From Erythrobacter sp. YJ-T3-07 (GTDB lineage Bacteria; Pseudomonadota; Alphaproteobacteria; Sphingomonadales; Sphingomonadaceae): 64,000 nt of DNA. The first letter of the stretch is position 1. Each line of letters starts with the position of its first letter. The DNA is taken from assembly GCF_015999305.1 (NCBI RefSeq), contig NZ_JAEAGP010000001.1:2693001-2757000 (forward strand), read 5' to 3'. Shown in pieces: positions 1 to 7,747 of this stretch. The notes beneath the pieces were generated by a model, which worked only from the letters and a program-made list of their open reading frames with translations, did not search any database and was not told the DNA's origin. A program made the position numbers and the translations under genes.

Positions 1-997
1 GCGCACCCTCGATAGCGGGCAGGAACGCGTTCTTGGCCGCGTCGATCCTCCCCTGCGCAACACCGCAGGTCGCGCCTATCGCATCGAGCCAGGCAGCCGT
101 GCCGTCGCGCCCGACCGGCGCGGAGCCGACCACAGAACGCCCCGCCGCCTCGAACTCGCGCACGCTGGCGGTGTAGAAGGGGTGGATCGCGGCGACGACC
201 GAGCAATCGAGCGCGCTGTACAACTCGCGCCATTCGCGCGTGGGCACCACAGGTCCGGCAGCAAGCCCCAGCGGCTCCAGCATCATGCCGATGCCCACCG
301 GATCGGCAGGAAACATCTCGCCCAGCAGCGCCACACTCGGGCGCTCCGCGATAGGGCCTTCGGGCCGCGCGACCGGGCCCTCCTCGGCCTCCTCGCGCGC
401 ATATTTGAGCATCGCGCCTGCCAGCACATCCTTCGCCTCGGCATGGGTCGGGATGCCGAAGCCGGGCACGTCTATGCCGATAATCCGCACGCCGTTGATC
501 TGGTCGGGCAGCAGCCGCAGCGGCACTCCGCTGGCGGTGGGCACGCACAGGTTGGTGACGATGATCGTGTCGTACTGCGCGGGGTCTGCGAGTTGCTCGA
601 CGGCTTCCTTGATATCCTCGAACAGCTTGCCGGTGACGAGTGTCTCGGAGCTGAAGGGCACGTAGCCGACCGTCCGCCGTGCGCCGTAGAAATGGCTGGT
701 GAAGGTGAGGCCATAGACGCAGCAGGCGCTGCCTGAGAGCACCGTTGCGGTGCGCTTCATCCGCAGGCCGACGCGCAAGCTCCCGAAAGCGGGGCACATA
801 CTCTGCGGCTGGTCGTGCGGGCCCTGCTTGCGCTCGTCGAGCGGATAGTCGCGCGCGTACTGGTCGAGGATGTCGCTCTTGCCCGCCTTGCGGGCGGCCT
901 CGCGCATCGTGTCGCCACTGGCGCAGCCGCCTTCCTCGGGCTTGCCGAGATCGAGCCGGTCGGCGCTTCTCGTATCGGGAGTGATGGCGTCGCTCAT
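1..997 (-). CDS. bchY: Chlorophyllide a reductase subunit Y (3' end outside window)
   Basis: BchY is one half of the nitrogenase-like catalytic component (BchYZ) of chlorophyllide a reductase, which with the ATPase BchX reduces ring B on the way to bacteriochlorophyll a. The reading frame opens with ATG at 997, four bases after the bchX stop, and reads MSDAITPDTRSADRLDLG; about 332 codons are present, so roughly the last third (family length near 500) lies beyond the window start. The cysteine-bearing stretch GSACCVYGLTF and later NLCVPTASGVPLR are typical of BchY. It follows bchC and bchX in the conserved crtF-bchC-X-Y-Z order, so bchZ is expected just outside. Identity is clear from sequence and order; the cluster-ligand role of the cysteines is family knowledge. 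Confidence 0.95.
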   Translation of the reverse strand, partial: MSDAITPDTRSADRLDLGKPEEGGCASGDTMREAARKAGKSDILDQYARDYPLDERKQGPHDQPQSMCPAFGSLRVGLRMKRTATVLSGSACCVYGLTFTSHFYGARRTVGYVPFSSETLVTGKLFEDIKEAVEQLADPAQYDTIIVTNLCVPTASGVPLRLLPDQINGVRIIGIDVPGFGIPTHAEAKDVLAGAMLKYAREEAEEGPVARPEGPIAERPSVALLGEMFPADPVGIGMMLEPLGLAAGPVVPTREWRELYSALDCSVVAAIHPFYTASVREFEAAGRSVVGSAPVGRDGTAAWLDAIGATCGVAQGRIDAAKNAFLPAIEGA

Positions 998-1001
998 TCC
1001 A

Positions 1002-1997
1002 TCAGACCTCGTCGTACACGACTTCGAGGCTGGGCTTGGGCTCGAACGAGCCACCGCGCATGTCTTCTTGGGTGGCCGGGATCAGCTCGACATTGCCGCC
1101 CGTCTCGTCCGGGCTGAAGAGGCCCAGCAGGCCATCCTGCTCAAGCGGAGTCGGGCGATGCGGCGGCGCGGTCGCGACGTTTTCCGCCAGTTCCTCGAAC
1201 AGCGAGGCCCACTCGCCACCGGGCGTGCCGATGATCTGGTAATTGGCCGACTTCTTGCGAATATCGTCGTTCGCGGGGATCGCGCAGAGCACCGGAATAT
1301 CGACCGCCTTGGCGAAGGCCTGCGCCTCGCCCGATCCGTCATCCTTGTTGATGATCATCCCGGCGACGCCGACATTGCCGCCCATGCTGCGGAAATATTC
1401 GACCGCCTTGCAGACATTGTTGGCGACGTAGAGCGACTGCAGGTCGTTCGATCCGACGACGATCACCTTCTGGCACATGTCCCGCGCGATCGGCAGGCCG
1501 AAGCCGCCGCACACCACGTCACCCAGGAAATCGAGCAGCACGTAATCGAAGCCCCACTCGTGGAAGCCCAGCTTCTCGAGCAGTTCGAATCCGTGGATGA
1601 TGCCGCGCCCGCCGCAGCCGCGACCGACTTCGGGCCCGCCCAGCTCCATCGCGAACACGCCGTCGCGCTGGAAGCAGACATCCTCGATGCTCACCTCTTC
1701 GCCTGCGAGCTTCTTCTTGGAGCTGGTTTCGATAATCGTGGGGCAGGCCTTGCCGCCGAACAGCAGGCTGGTCGTGTCGCTCTTGGGATCGCAGCCGATC
1801 AGCAGCACGCGCTTGCCCTGCTGCGCCATCATGTAGCTGAGGTTGGACAGCGCGAAGCTCTTGCCCGAGCCGCCCTTGCCATAGATCGCGATGACCTGCG
1901 TTTCCTTGGTCACCTCGCCATCGTGGACCGGATCGGGTTCGATCGCGGCCTCTTCGCGCAGCGCATCGACGGCAGAATGTGAATCGAGATGGGTCAT
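1002..1997 (-). CDS. bchX: Chlorophyllide a reductase iron protein subunit X
   Basis: This is the NifH/BchL-like homodimeric ATPase that delivers electrons from its [4Fe-4S] cluster to BchYZ. The P-loop GKGGSGKSFALSNLSY lies near residue 40; GGPEVGRGCGGRG and DVVCGGFGLP carry the two cysteines that hold the shared cluster in this family. The start is set at ATG 1997 (MTHLDSHSAV), which overlaps the bchC stop as ATGA, giving 331 residues, the usual BchX size. A longer frame begins inside bchC but lacks family similarity there. Translational coupling with bchC is likely. Confidence 0.96.
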   Translation of the reverse strand: MTHLDSHSAVDALREEAAIEPDPVHDGEVTKETQVIAIYGKGGSGKSFALSNLSYMMAQQGKRVLLIGCDPKSDTTSLLFGGKACPTIIETSSKKKLAGEEVSIEDVCFQRDGVFAMELGGPEVGRGCGGRGIIHGFELLEKLGFHEWGFDYVLLDFLGDVVCGGFGLPIARDMCQKVIVVGSNDLQSLYVANNVCKAVEYFRSMGGNVGVAGMIINKDDGSGEAQAFAKAVDIPVLCAIPANDDIRKKSANYQIIGTPGGEWASLFEELAENVATAPPHRPTPLEQDGLLGLFSPDETGGNVELIPATQEDMRGGSFEPKPSLEVVYDEV

Positions 1998-2929
1998 GCA
2001 AGTTCGCTCCAGTCCAGCACCAGCTTGAGGCATTCCTGATCCTCGAAAGCCGTGGGATATGCGGTCCGCGCGTCACTCGCCGGGGCCACGTCGGTGACAA
2101 GGCCTGCCAGGTTCAGCGCGCCGCTTTCGATGAGAGTATGCGTCGCGGCGAGGTCTTCGGGCTGCCATTCTGCGGCGACACGCAGGCGCGCCTCGCGCTG
2201 GAAGGCGGCAGGGAAAGCGAAGCTGATCCGGCTGGCGTAGAAGCCCGCGAGCACGATCTCACCCTGACGGCCAAGCCGGGTCATCAGGATGTCGATCACG
2301 TCGCTGCTACCGCTGGCGTCGTAGATCGCGCGGTAATCGCGCCGGTCGTCGTCCTTGGGCGCGATCACATCATAGCCGACCGCGCCGGTGCGGCGGTGCG
2401 CCTTGTTGTCCCACACGGTGGGGACAGGCGCGCCCGAAGCGATGGTCATGCGTGCCAGCAAGCGACCAAGCACCCCGTGGCCGACGATCAGATCGGGCGG
2501 CTCTCCGCCAGCCAGTGCGTGCTGCGCTGTCGCGGCGAGCGCGAACAGCACGCCCTGCTCGGCCAGCGACTCGGGAATCGGAAGCGCGCGGGCGGATGGT
2601 ACGATCAGCGTCTGCGCCGCACCGCCGAACAGTCCGCGCGCATCGGCGTAGCAGCTGGCACCGGGGACGAAGACCCACTCGCCGATGCGGCCCGTCGCGT
2701 CGGGTCCGGCATCGACGATCCGCCCGACCGATTCGTAGCCGGGCACCAACGGATAGCCCATGCCCGGGAATGACGGCATTTCGCCGGTCCACAGCAGTTT
2801 CTCGGTGCCGGTGCTGACGCCGCTCCAGTGAATGGAGACGACCACGTCGGCTGCCTCGACCGCATGCAGCTCGAGACGCTTGAGCGCAAGGCGCCCCGGT
2901 CCTTCGAGTGTGACGGCCACTGCATCCAT
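1994..2929 (-). CDS. bchC: Bacteriochlorophyllide a dehydrogenase (3-hydroxyethyl oxidation)
   Basis: BchC is a zinc-alcohol-dehydrogenase-like enzyme that oxidises the C3 hydroxyethyl group to acetyl, late in bacteriochlorophyll a synthesis. The protein of 311 residues begins MDAVAVTLEGPGRLALKRLEL; the ATG at 2929 has a GAGAGGGA ribosome site about 8 bases upstream, which favours it over an in-frame ATG at 3007. The medium-chain dehydrogenase pattern (GVSTGTEKLLWTGEMP, GYESVGRIVDAG) is clear. It is first in the bchC-bchX-bchY block and follows crtF after 112 bases that contain a PpsR-type box. Confidence 0.94.
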   Translation of the reverse strand: MDAVAVTLEGPGRLALKRLELHAVEAADVVVSIHWSGVSTGTEKLLWTGEMPSFPGMGYPLVPGYESVGRIVDAGPDATGRIGEWVFVPGASCYADARGLFGGAAQTLIVPSARALPIPESLAEQGVLFALAATAQHALAGGEPPDLIVGHGVLGRLLARMTIASGAPVPTVWDNKAHRRTGAVGYDVIAPKDDDRRDYRAIYDASGSSDVIDILMTRLGRQGEIVLAGFYASRISFAFPAAFQREARLRVAAEWQPEDLAATHTLIESGALNLAGLVTDVAPASDARTAYPTAFEDQECLKLVLDWSELA

Positions 2930-3000
2930 TGCGTCGGTCCCTCTCTTCACTTGGGTCCGCCGGCACCCCAAAGGTGCGATGGCCCACCCTTTGGCTACGC

Positions 3001-3045
3001 CTGACAACCAACACTGTCAATTCAGGATGACAGATTAGTTGTCAG
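3001..3045. repeat. Nested inverted repeat between crtF and bchC
   Basis: An outer 8-base arm CTGACAAC (3001-3008) pairs with GTTGTCAG (3038-3045), and an inner arm CTGTCA (3014-3019) pairs with TGACAG (3028-3033). The outer right arm overlaps the crtF stop codon. It could fold as a weak hairpin after crtF or serve as a clustered operator; no T-run follows, so a classical terminator is unlikely. Confidence 0.6.
3015..3032. promoter_or_regulatory. PpsR/CrtJ-type operator before bchC
   Basis: The sequence TGTCAATTCAGGATGACA is a perfect TGT-N12-ACA palindrome, the recognition pattern of the PpsR/CrtJ photosynthesis repressor. It lies 86 bases upstream of the bchC start, in the only gap of the crtF-bchCXY run. 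Repression of bchCXY by oxygen and light is inferred from the family. Confidence 0.75.
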
Positions 3046-4160
3046 GCATAGGCGACTATCAGGGATGTCATGATCGGCTGACGCGTGGCAATCCGGCGGC
3101 TGCGCGCGAAACCAGCGTCGCGCAGCATCGAATGGATTTCCTTCGCGGTGCGGGGGCGGCCCTGGCCCATGGCCCAGAGATAGAAGCCGAAATAGGCATC
3201 ACCCATGGCTTCGGCGCCGGGCGTGTCGGCCATTGGCTCGGCGATCAGCAATGTGCCGCCTGGCTCCAGCGCGGCGCGGATGTTGCGCAGGATTTCCAGC
3301 GCCGGGCCGTCGTCGTGATCGTGGAGAATTCGGACCAGAGAGATGCAGTCGTAGCCGCGCGGCAGGGCATCTTCGAAGAAGCTCCCGGGGTGGGCCGCGA
3401 CTCGGCCCGCACCGAGTCGCGCGGTCACGTCGGGCAGATCGAACAGGCCGAGTCGGAGCGCGGGATGCGCAGCACCCACGGCCTCGAGAAACGTGCCCTG
3501 CCCCCCGCCGACATCGAGCAGGGAGGCATGTCGCGACAGGTCGTAGGCCGCCAGAACCTCCTGCGCGACGGGCGCTTGCGAGGCCGACATCAGCTGCGAA
3601 TAGGCACCCGCACGCTGCGGATCGGCCTCGGCCGCCCTCCCCGCGTAGGACCAGAAGTGCGACAATGCGGTCGGCTGTGCGCGGTCGGCACGCAGCAAGG
3701 CGAGCGGATCGGCAAGATCGGCGTAGAGCAGGGTGTGATGACGGATCATCGCCAGCGCGCCGGCATTCCCGTGCAGCGCAGCCCCGTGACGGCCGAGCAC
3801 CCACCAGTCGCCCCCCGCGTTCTCGACAATCCCGATCGCAGCCGCCGCGCGCAGCAGCCTGAGCGTTGCATCGGGCGACAATCCGGCGAGTCGCGCCAGC
3901 TCGCCCGCGCTTGCGGGCCCTTCGCCAAGGCGCTGCACACAACCGCTCTCAACCGCGCACAACAGTACCTGAGAATAGGTGAAGCCCGCCACCAGGTCGA
4001 ACAGCGCACCTGCCCGCCGCCTCGCGATCGGACGCAGAAAAGGGTTCGCCGCCGCATGGCGCTGGAAACGGGCGCTGCCCAGAATCCGGTTACGCCAGCC
4101 CAGCAGGCGCATCCTCCAACCACGTGGGGGACCATCCGATTGCGCTTGACCGATTATCAT
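3042..4160 (-). CDS. crtF: Carotenoid O-methyltransferase (hydroxyneurosporene type)
   Basis: CrtF transfers a methyl group from SAM to the 1-hydroxyl of acyclic carotenoids in the spheroidene/spirilloxanthin branch. The 372-residue protein has an N-terminal winged-helix dimerisation region (GELARLAGLSPDATLRLLRAAAAIGIVE) and a Rossmann SAM site LLDVGGGQGTFLEAVG near residue 210, then SLVRILHDHDD and GGTLLIAEPMAD, as in the CrtF/OMT2 family. It is divergent from crtD across 62 bases holding a PpsR-type box. The upstream ribosome site is poor, so the exact start is less sure than the identity. Confidence 0.93.
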   Translation of the reverse strand: MIIGQAQSDGPPRGWRMRLLGWRNRILGSARFQRHAAANPFLRPIARRRAGALFDLVAGFTYSQVLLCAVESGCVQRLGEGPASAGELARLAGLSPDATLRLLRAAAAIGIVENAGGDWWVLGRHGAALHGNAGALAMIRHHTLLYADLADPLALLRADRAQPTALSHFWSYAGRAAEADPQRAGAYSQLMSASQAPVAQEVLAAYDLSRHASLLDVGGGQGTFLEAVGAAHPALRLGLFDLPDVTARLGAGRVAAHPGSFFEDALPRGYDCISLVRILHDHDDGPALEILRNIRAALEPGGTLLIAEPMADTPGAEAMGDAYFGFYLWAMGQGRPRTAKEIHSMLRDAGFARSRRIATRQPIMTSLIVAYA

Positions 4161-4161
4161 T

Positions 4162-4179
4162 TGTCCAGCTTGTTGGACA
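4162..4179. promoter_or_regulatory. PpsR/CrtJ-type operator in the crtF/crtD divergent gap
   Basis: TGTCCAGCTTGTTGGACA is a perfect TGT-N12-ACA palindrome with extended symmetry (TGTCCA/TGGACA). It lies 2 bases from the crtF start and 44 bases from the crtD start, so one repressor could control both directions. A second small palindrome, ACAT-GCT-ATGT, follows at 4179-4189. Confidence 0.82.
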
Positions 4180-4222
4180 CATGCTATGTCAATAGCAATC
4201 GCCTTCTAGGGAGAGCGAGCGA

Positions 4223-5791
4223 ATGAACGGTAAGGCCGTCGTGATCGGAGCAGGAATTGGCGGGCTGGTCAGCGCCGCGCTCCTCGCCGCGCGCGGGCAC
4301 GACGTCACCGTGATCGAGAAAGAACCCCATGTCGGCGGCAAGGCCCGCAGGCTGGCGGTCGACGGCCAGCCGATCGACGCGGGGCCGACCGTGTTCACCA
4401 TGCGCGAGGTGTTCGAGGAAGTGTTCCGCGTCTGCGGCAGCGACATCCACTCCGCGCTTTCGATCAGGCCCGCGCAAGTCATAGCGCGCCACGCGTGGTC
4501 GCAGGACGAGCGACTCGACCTGTTCGCCGATCCGATGCGCAGCGAAGAGGCGATCGGCGACTTCGCCGGGGCCGATGCGGCGCGCGGCTACCGCGCGTTC
4601 CGGGCCGAGGCGCGGCGGATCTACAACATCCTTGACGAAAGCCTGCTGCGGCAGGGCAAGGTCTTCTGGCCGCTGCCGCTGATGCAGCGGATCGGCCTCA
4701 CCCGGGTCGGCGATCTCGCCGCAATCCGCCCTTACGAGAGCCTGTGGAAGGTGCTGGGCGAGCATTTTCGGGACCAGCGCCTGCGCCAGTTATTCGCCCG
4801 CTACACCACCTATTGCGGCTCCTCCCCCTTCTCCTCCCCCGCCACGCTGATGCTGATCGCGCATGTCGAGGCGCGGGGCGTATGGCTGATCGAGGGCGGG
4901 ATGAGCGCGCTGGCCGAGGCGCTGAAGACGCTGGCAGAGGCGAACGGCGCACGCTTCCGGCTGGGCGAAGGCGTCGCCCTGATAGAGACCGACCGCAAGG
5001 GCGCATCGGGCGTCATGCTGGCCGATGGAGAGCGGATCGCAGCCGACGCGTTGCTGTGCAATGCCGATCCGGCAGCGCTGGCCCACGGGTGTTTCGGCGA
5101 GGAAGCACAGCGCGCGGTCGGCCGCGTACCTCAGGGCCGCCGCTCGCTGTCCGCAATGGTGTGGCTGGCGCACGCGAAGACCGACGGCTTCCCGCTCTCG
5201 CGCCATAACGTGTTCTTCTCGCCCGACTACCGCGCGGAATTCGACCAGCTGAAACGGCGCCGCCAGATCGACGATCCGTCGGTGTACATCTGCGCGCAGG
5301 ATCGCACCGCCGACCTCGCCGAAGAAACCGCTCCGCCACCCGGGCGCGAGCGCTTCCAGGTGATCGTCAACGCCCCGGCCAATGGCGACCGCCACGACTT
5401 TACCCAGAAGGAGCTCGACCAATGCACGCGCAGCATGACACGCAGCCTCGCCCGCTGCGGGCTGGAGCTGGAGGCGGATTTCCCGCACCGGCTGGTCACC
5501 CCGGCGGATTTCGACGCGCTGTTCCCTTCGACGGGTGGGGCCCTTTATGGACGGGCCTCGCACGGATGGGCGGCGTCCTTCCTGCGCCAGGGGGCAGCCA
5601 CGCGGATCCCTGGGCTCTTCTGCGTCGGGGGGAGCACCCATCCGGGCGCGGGCGTGCCGATGGCCGCCTTCTCCGGGCAGATCGGGGCGCGCGCGGCGAT
5701 GGCACGCCTCGCTTCGATGCGGCCATCCCGCCGGGCGGCTATGGCTGGTGGTACGTCGACGCGATCTCGGAAGACGGCCAGCACGGCCTGA
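4223..5791 (+). CDS. crtD: Hydroxycarotenoid 3,4-desaturase (methoxyneurosporene dehydrogenase)
   Basis: An FAD-dependent desaturase of the CrtI/CrtD family that introduces the C3,4 double bond into hydroxylated acyclic carotenoids. The N-terminal dinucleotide fold VVIGAGIGGLVSAALLAARG and VGGKARRLAVDGQPIDAGPTVFTMREVF are diagnostic, and the C-terminal family signature PGLFCVGGSTHPGAGVPMA is present. ATG 4223 follows a GGGAGAGCGAGCG ribosome site. The family would end soon after the GARAAMARL segment; here the frame runs about 90 bases further, into sequence that encodes CrtC in another frame, adding an unrelated tail (MRPSRRAAMAGG...). See the crtC entry. Confidence 0.9.
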   Translation: MNGKAVVIGAGIGGLVSAALLAARGHDVTVIEKEPHVGGKARRLAVDGQPIDAGPTVFTMREVFEEVFRVCGSDIHSALSIRPAQVIARHAWSQDERLDLFADPMRSEEAIGDFAGADAARGYRAFRAEARRIYNILDESLLRQGKVFWPLPLMQRIGLTRVGDLAAIRPYESLWKVLGEHFRDQRLRQLFARYTTYCGSSPFSSPATLMLIAHVEARGVWLIEGGMSALAEALKTLAEANGARFRLGEGVALIETDRKGASGVMLADGERIAADALLCNADPAALAHGCFGEEAQRAVGRVPQGRRSLSAMVWLAHAKTDGFPLSRHNVFFSPDYRAEFDQLKRRRQIDDPSVYICAQDRTADLAEETAPPPGRERFQVIVNAPANGDRHDFTQKELDQCTRSMTRSLARCGLELEADFPHRLVTPADFDALFPSTGGALYGRASHGWAASFLRQGAATRIPGLFCVGGSTHPGAGVPMAAFSGQIGARAAMARLASMRPSRRAAMAGGTSTRSRKTASTA

Positions 5792-6627
5792 CCATCATCG
5801 CCTTTCTGGGCAGCGTCTTCTCGCCCTATTACAAGGCCAGCGGACGCGGCGATCCGCTCAACCACGCAGCGCTCAATGTCGCGCTCTACGGCCCCAGGGC
5901 GCGCTGGGCGATGACCGAGCGCGGCACCGAGGCGGTGGTGCAGGAGCGCGACACGCTGGCGATCGGGCCGAGCAGCGTGCACTGGACCGGCGAGGTGCTG
6001 GAAATCGCGATCGAGGAACGCGACAAGCGGCTGGGCATCCCCTGGCAGCGCCCGGTTCGCGGGGTCATCCGCGTGATCCCCGAAGCGCTCAACCCGGTCG
6101 GCTTCGCGCTCGATCCGGGCGCAAAGCACCACTGGCACTGCCTTGCCCCGCGCGCCCGGATCGAGGTGGAGATGCACGAGCCTTCGCTCAGCTGGACGGG
6201 CCGCGCCTATCTCGATTCCAATTTCGGGAGCGAGTCGCTCGAAGACGGGTTCGACGTCTGGCACTGGTCGCGCGCGCATCTGAAAGACGGCGCCGTGGTC
6301 AGCTATGAAGGCAAGTGCAGCGATGGCTCGCGCTTCGCCAGTGCGATCCGCTTCGACGCTTATGGCCTGCCGCAGCAGGCCGAACTGCCGCTCGCCGCAC
6401 CATTGCCCAACACCGCATGGCAGATGGAACGCCGCACACGCGCGGATCGCGGCCATGCGAGCGTGATCAAGACCTGGGAGGATTCGCCGTTCTACGCCCG
6501 CTCGACGCTGGGTGCGCGGATCTATGGCGAACAGGTGGTGGCGGTGCAGGAGAGCCTGAACCTCAAGCGCTTCGCATCGCCCGTGGTTCAGTTCATGCTG
6601 CCCTACCGGATGCCAAGAGAGTACTGA
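5566..6627 (+). CDS. crtC: Acyclic carotenoid 1,2-hydratase (hydroxyneurosporene synthase)
   Basis: CrtC hydrates the end group of neurosporene or lycopene, giving the substrate for CrtD and CrtF. The recognisable protein begins at about 5710 with PRFDAAIPPGGYGWWYVDA and continues through FLGSVFSPYYKASGRG, the usual CrtC N-terminus. No ATG, GTG or TTG exists in this frame near that point; the nearest ATG is at 5566, which would add 49 atypical residues read through crtD in another frame. The start is therefore uncertain: the 5566 start may be real, a -1 frameshift may fuse CrtD to CrtC, or one base may be missing from the sequence near 5700. The rest of the protein (to PVVQFMLPYRMPREY) is intact. 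Confidence 0.85.
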   Translation: MGGVLPAPGGSHADPWALLRRGEHPSGRGRADGRLLRADRGARGDGTPRFDAAIPPGGYGWWYVDAISEDGQHGLTIIAFLGSVFSPYYKASGRGDPLNHAALNVALYGPRARWAMTERGTEAVVQERDTLAIGPSSVHWTGEVLEIAIEERDKRLGIPWQRPVRGVIRVIPEALNPVGFALDPGAKHHWHCLAPRARIEVEMHEPSLSWTGRAYLDSNFGSESLEDGFDVWHWSRAHLKDGAVVSYEGKCSDGSRFASAIRFDAYGLPQQAELPLAAPLPNTAWQMERRTRADRGHASVIKTWEDSPFYARSTLGARIYGEQVVAVQESLNLKRFASPVVQFMLPYRMPREY

Positions 6628-6642
6628 GAACCTCGATTGCAT

Positions 6643-6675
6643 CCGTTCGTGGTGAGCCTGCCGAACCGCGAACGG
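6643..6675. repeat. Sphingomonad-type intergenic palindrome
   Basis: CCGTTCGTGG and CCGCGAACGG form imperfect arms around TGAGCCTGCCGAA. This GTTCG...GTGAGC...CGAAC pattern is a dispersed intergenic palindrome in sphingomonads (general knowledge). It lies between the convergent crtC and the 48-residue ORF and may act as a two-way transcription stop. Confidence 0.6.
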
Positions 6676-6688
6676 CGCGCCAACGTTC

Positions 6689-6835
6689 TCAGGCTCCCTT
6701 TTCGTCGTCCTTCTCTTCCCTGTCGCGCCTTATCTCCCGGCTGACGGACCAGTATTGCCAGCCGGCAAAGCCCAGCGCGACAACCGCGGTGAACACGATC
6801 TCGATCCAGCCGAAATGCTCGCCGAAGCGTTCCAT
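6689..6835 (-). CDS. Small single-pass membrane protein after bchO
   Basis: A 48-residue ORF reading MERFGEHFGWIEIVFTAVV... with one hydrophobic helix (about residues 10-29, ending AGWQYW) and a strongly charged tail (SREIRRDREEKDDEKGA). The ATG at 6835 has an AGGGGAGAG ribosome site close upstream and lies 21 bases after the bchO stop on the same strand, so it is probably the last gene of bchI-bchD-bchO. I do not recognise the family. A role near the photosynthetic membrane is only suggested by its place. Confidence 0.72.
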   Translation of the reverse strand: MERFGEHFGWIEIVFTAVVALGFAGWQYWSVSREIRRDREEKDDEKGA

Positions 6836-6856
6836 CGCTCGCTCTCCCCTGGCAGA

Positions 6857-7747
6857 CTAGATAGCACGGCCTTCCAGAAACGCGCGGATCAGCTGCGCCA
6901 CCCGCTCGGGCTGTTCCTCGTGCGCAAGGTGGCCGAGGCCGTCGAGCACTTCCAGCGTGGCGTCGGGCAGCTTGCGCGCGGCATCCTGCACGCCGCTGAG
7001 CGGAATGGCATCATCGCCGCGCGCATGGATCAGCAGCACCGGGTTCGCGATGCCGGGCAGCGCGCGGTCGAGCGTATCGAGATCCCAATTGGCCATCATC
7101 GCCAGCGCGCCGCGCGCATGGCGGCTGTTGCCCAGCAGCGTCGCGTAGCAGCGCGCGCCCTCGCGATCGAGGCGGGAGCCGGTCGAGCGCTGGATGAAAT
7201 CCTCGGTATCGCCGGCAAGCCGCGTCATGCCGGAGAAGAACTTCGGCACCAGCGGATTGAGCGCGAGCAGCCGCGCGACCGCGGGGAAGATCTGCGTGGC
7301 GGGCCAGGGAAACGGGGCGAGCGCGGGGTTGAGGCCGATCACCGGCGTATCGGGATAGCGCCCCTGCACCAGCGTCAGCGCGATCGCCGCGCCCGCCGAA
7401 TGGCCGATGATCGCGGCGGGCGCGATATCCATCGTCTGGATCAGGCCATGCACCGCATCGGCCATGCCCGGCAGCGTCATCTGCGAATCGCGCACGCTGC
7501 CGGTAAAGGCATGGCCGGGCAGGTCGGGCGCGATCAGGGTGTAGCGGTCCGCCAGCTGCGGCATCACGCCGCGCCACGAGTGGCACGAAGCGCCGGTGCC
7601 GTGGAGCAGCAGCAGGACCGGCGCGGTGCCAAGCGCCCGCCCCATGACCTGCACGTGCCAGCGAATGCCGCCGCTCGTCACGAAGCGGCTGGCGTCGCGG
7701 TGGGGCCAGTGGCGCCCGTCGCGGTCCCAGTTGAGCGGCTCGCTCAT
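6857..7747 (-). CDS. bchO: Magnesium chelatase accessory alpha/beta hydrolase
   Basis: BchO is an alpha/beta-hydrolase-fold protein carried with the magnesium chelatase genes of phototrophs; its substrate is not established. The sequence shows the oxyanion region LLLLHGTGASCHSWRGVMP, the nucleophile elbow IGHSAGAAIAL near residue 118, an acid region NPVLLIHARGDDAIP and a C-terminal histidine in LGHLAHEEQPE. Length 296 fits. The ATG overlaps the bchD stop (ATGA), showing translational coupling in bchI-bchD-bchO. Confidence 0.93.
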   Translation of the reverse strand: MSEPLNWDRDGRHWPHRDASRFVTSGGIRWHVQVMGRALGTAPVLLLLHGTGASCHSWRGVMPQLADRYTLIAPDLPGHAFTGSVRDSQMTLPGMADAVHGLIQTMDIAPAAIIGHSAGAAIALTLVQGRYPDTPVIGLNPALAPFPWPATQIFPAVARLLALNPLVPKFFSGMTRLAGDTEDFIQRSTGSRLDREGARCYATLLGNSRHARGALAMMANWDLDTLDRALPGIANPVLLIHARGDDAIPLSGVQDAARKLPDATLEVLDGLGHLAHEEQPERVAQLIRAFLEGRAI

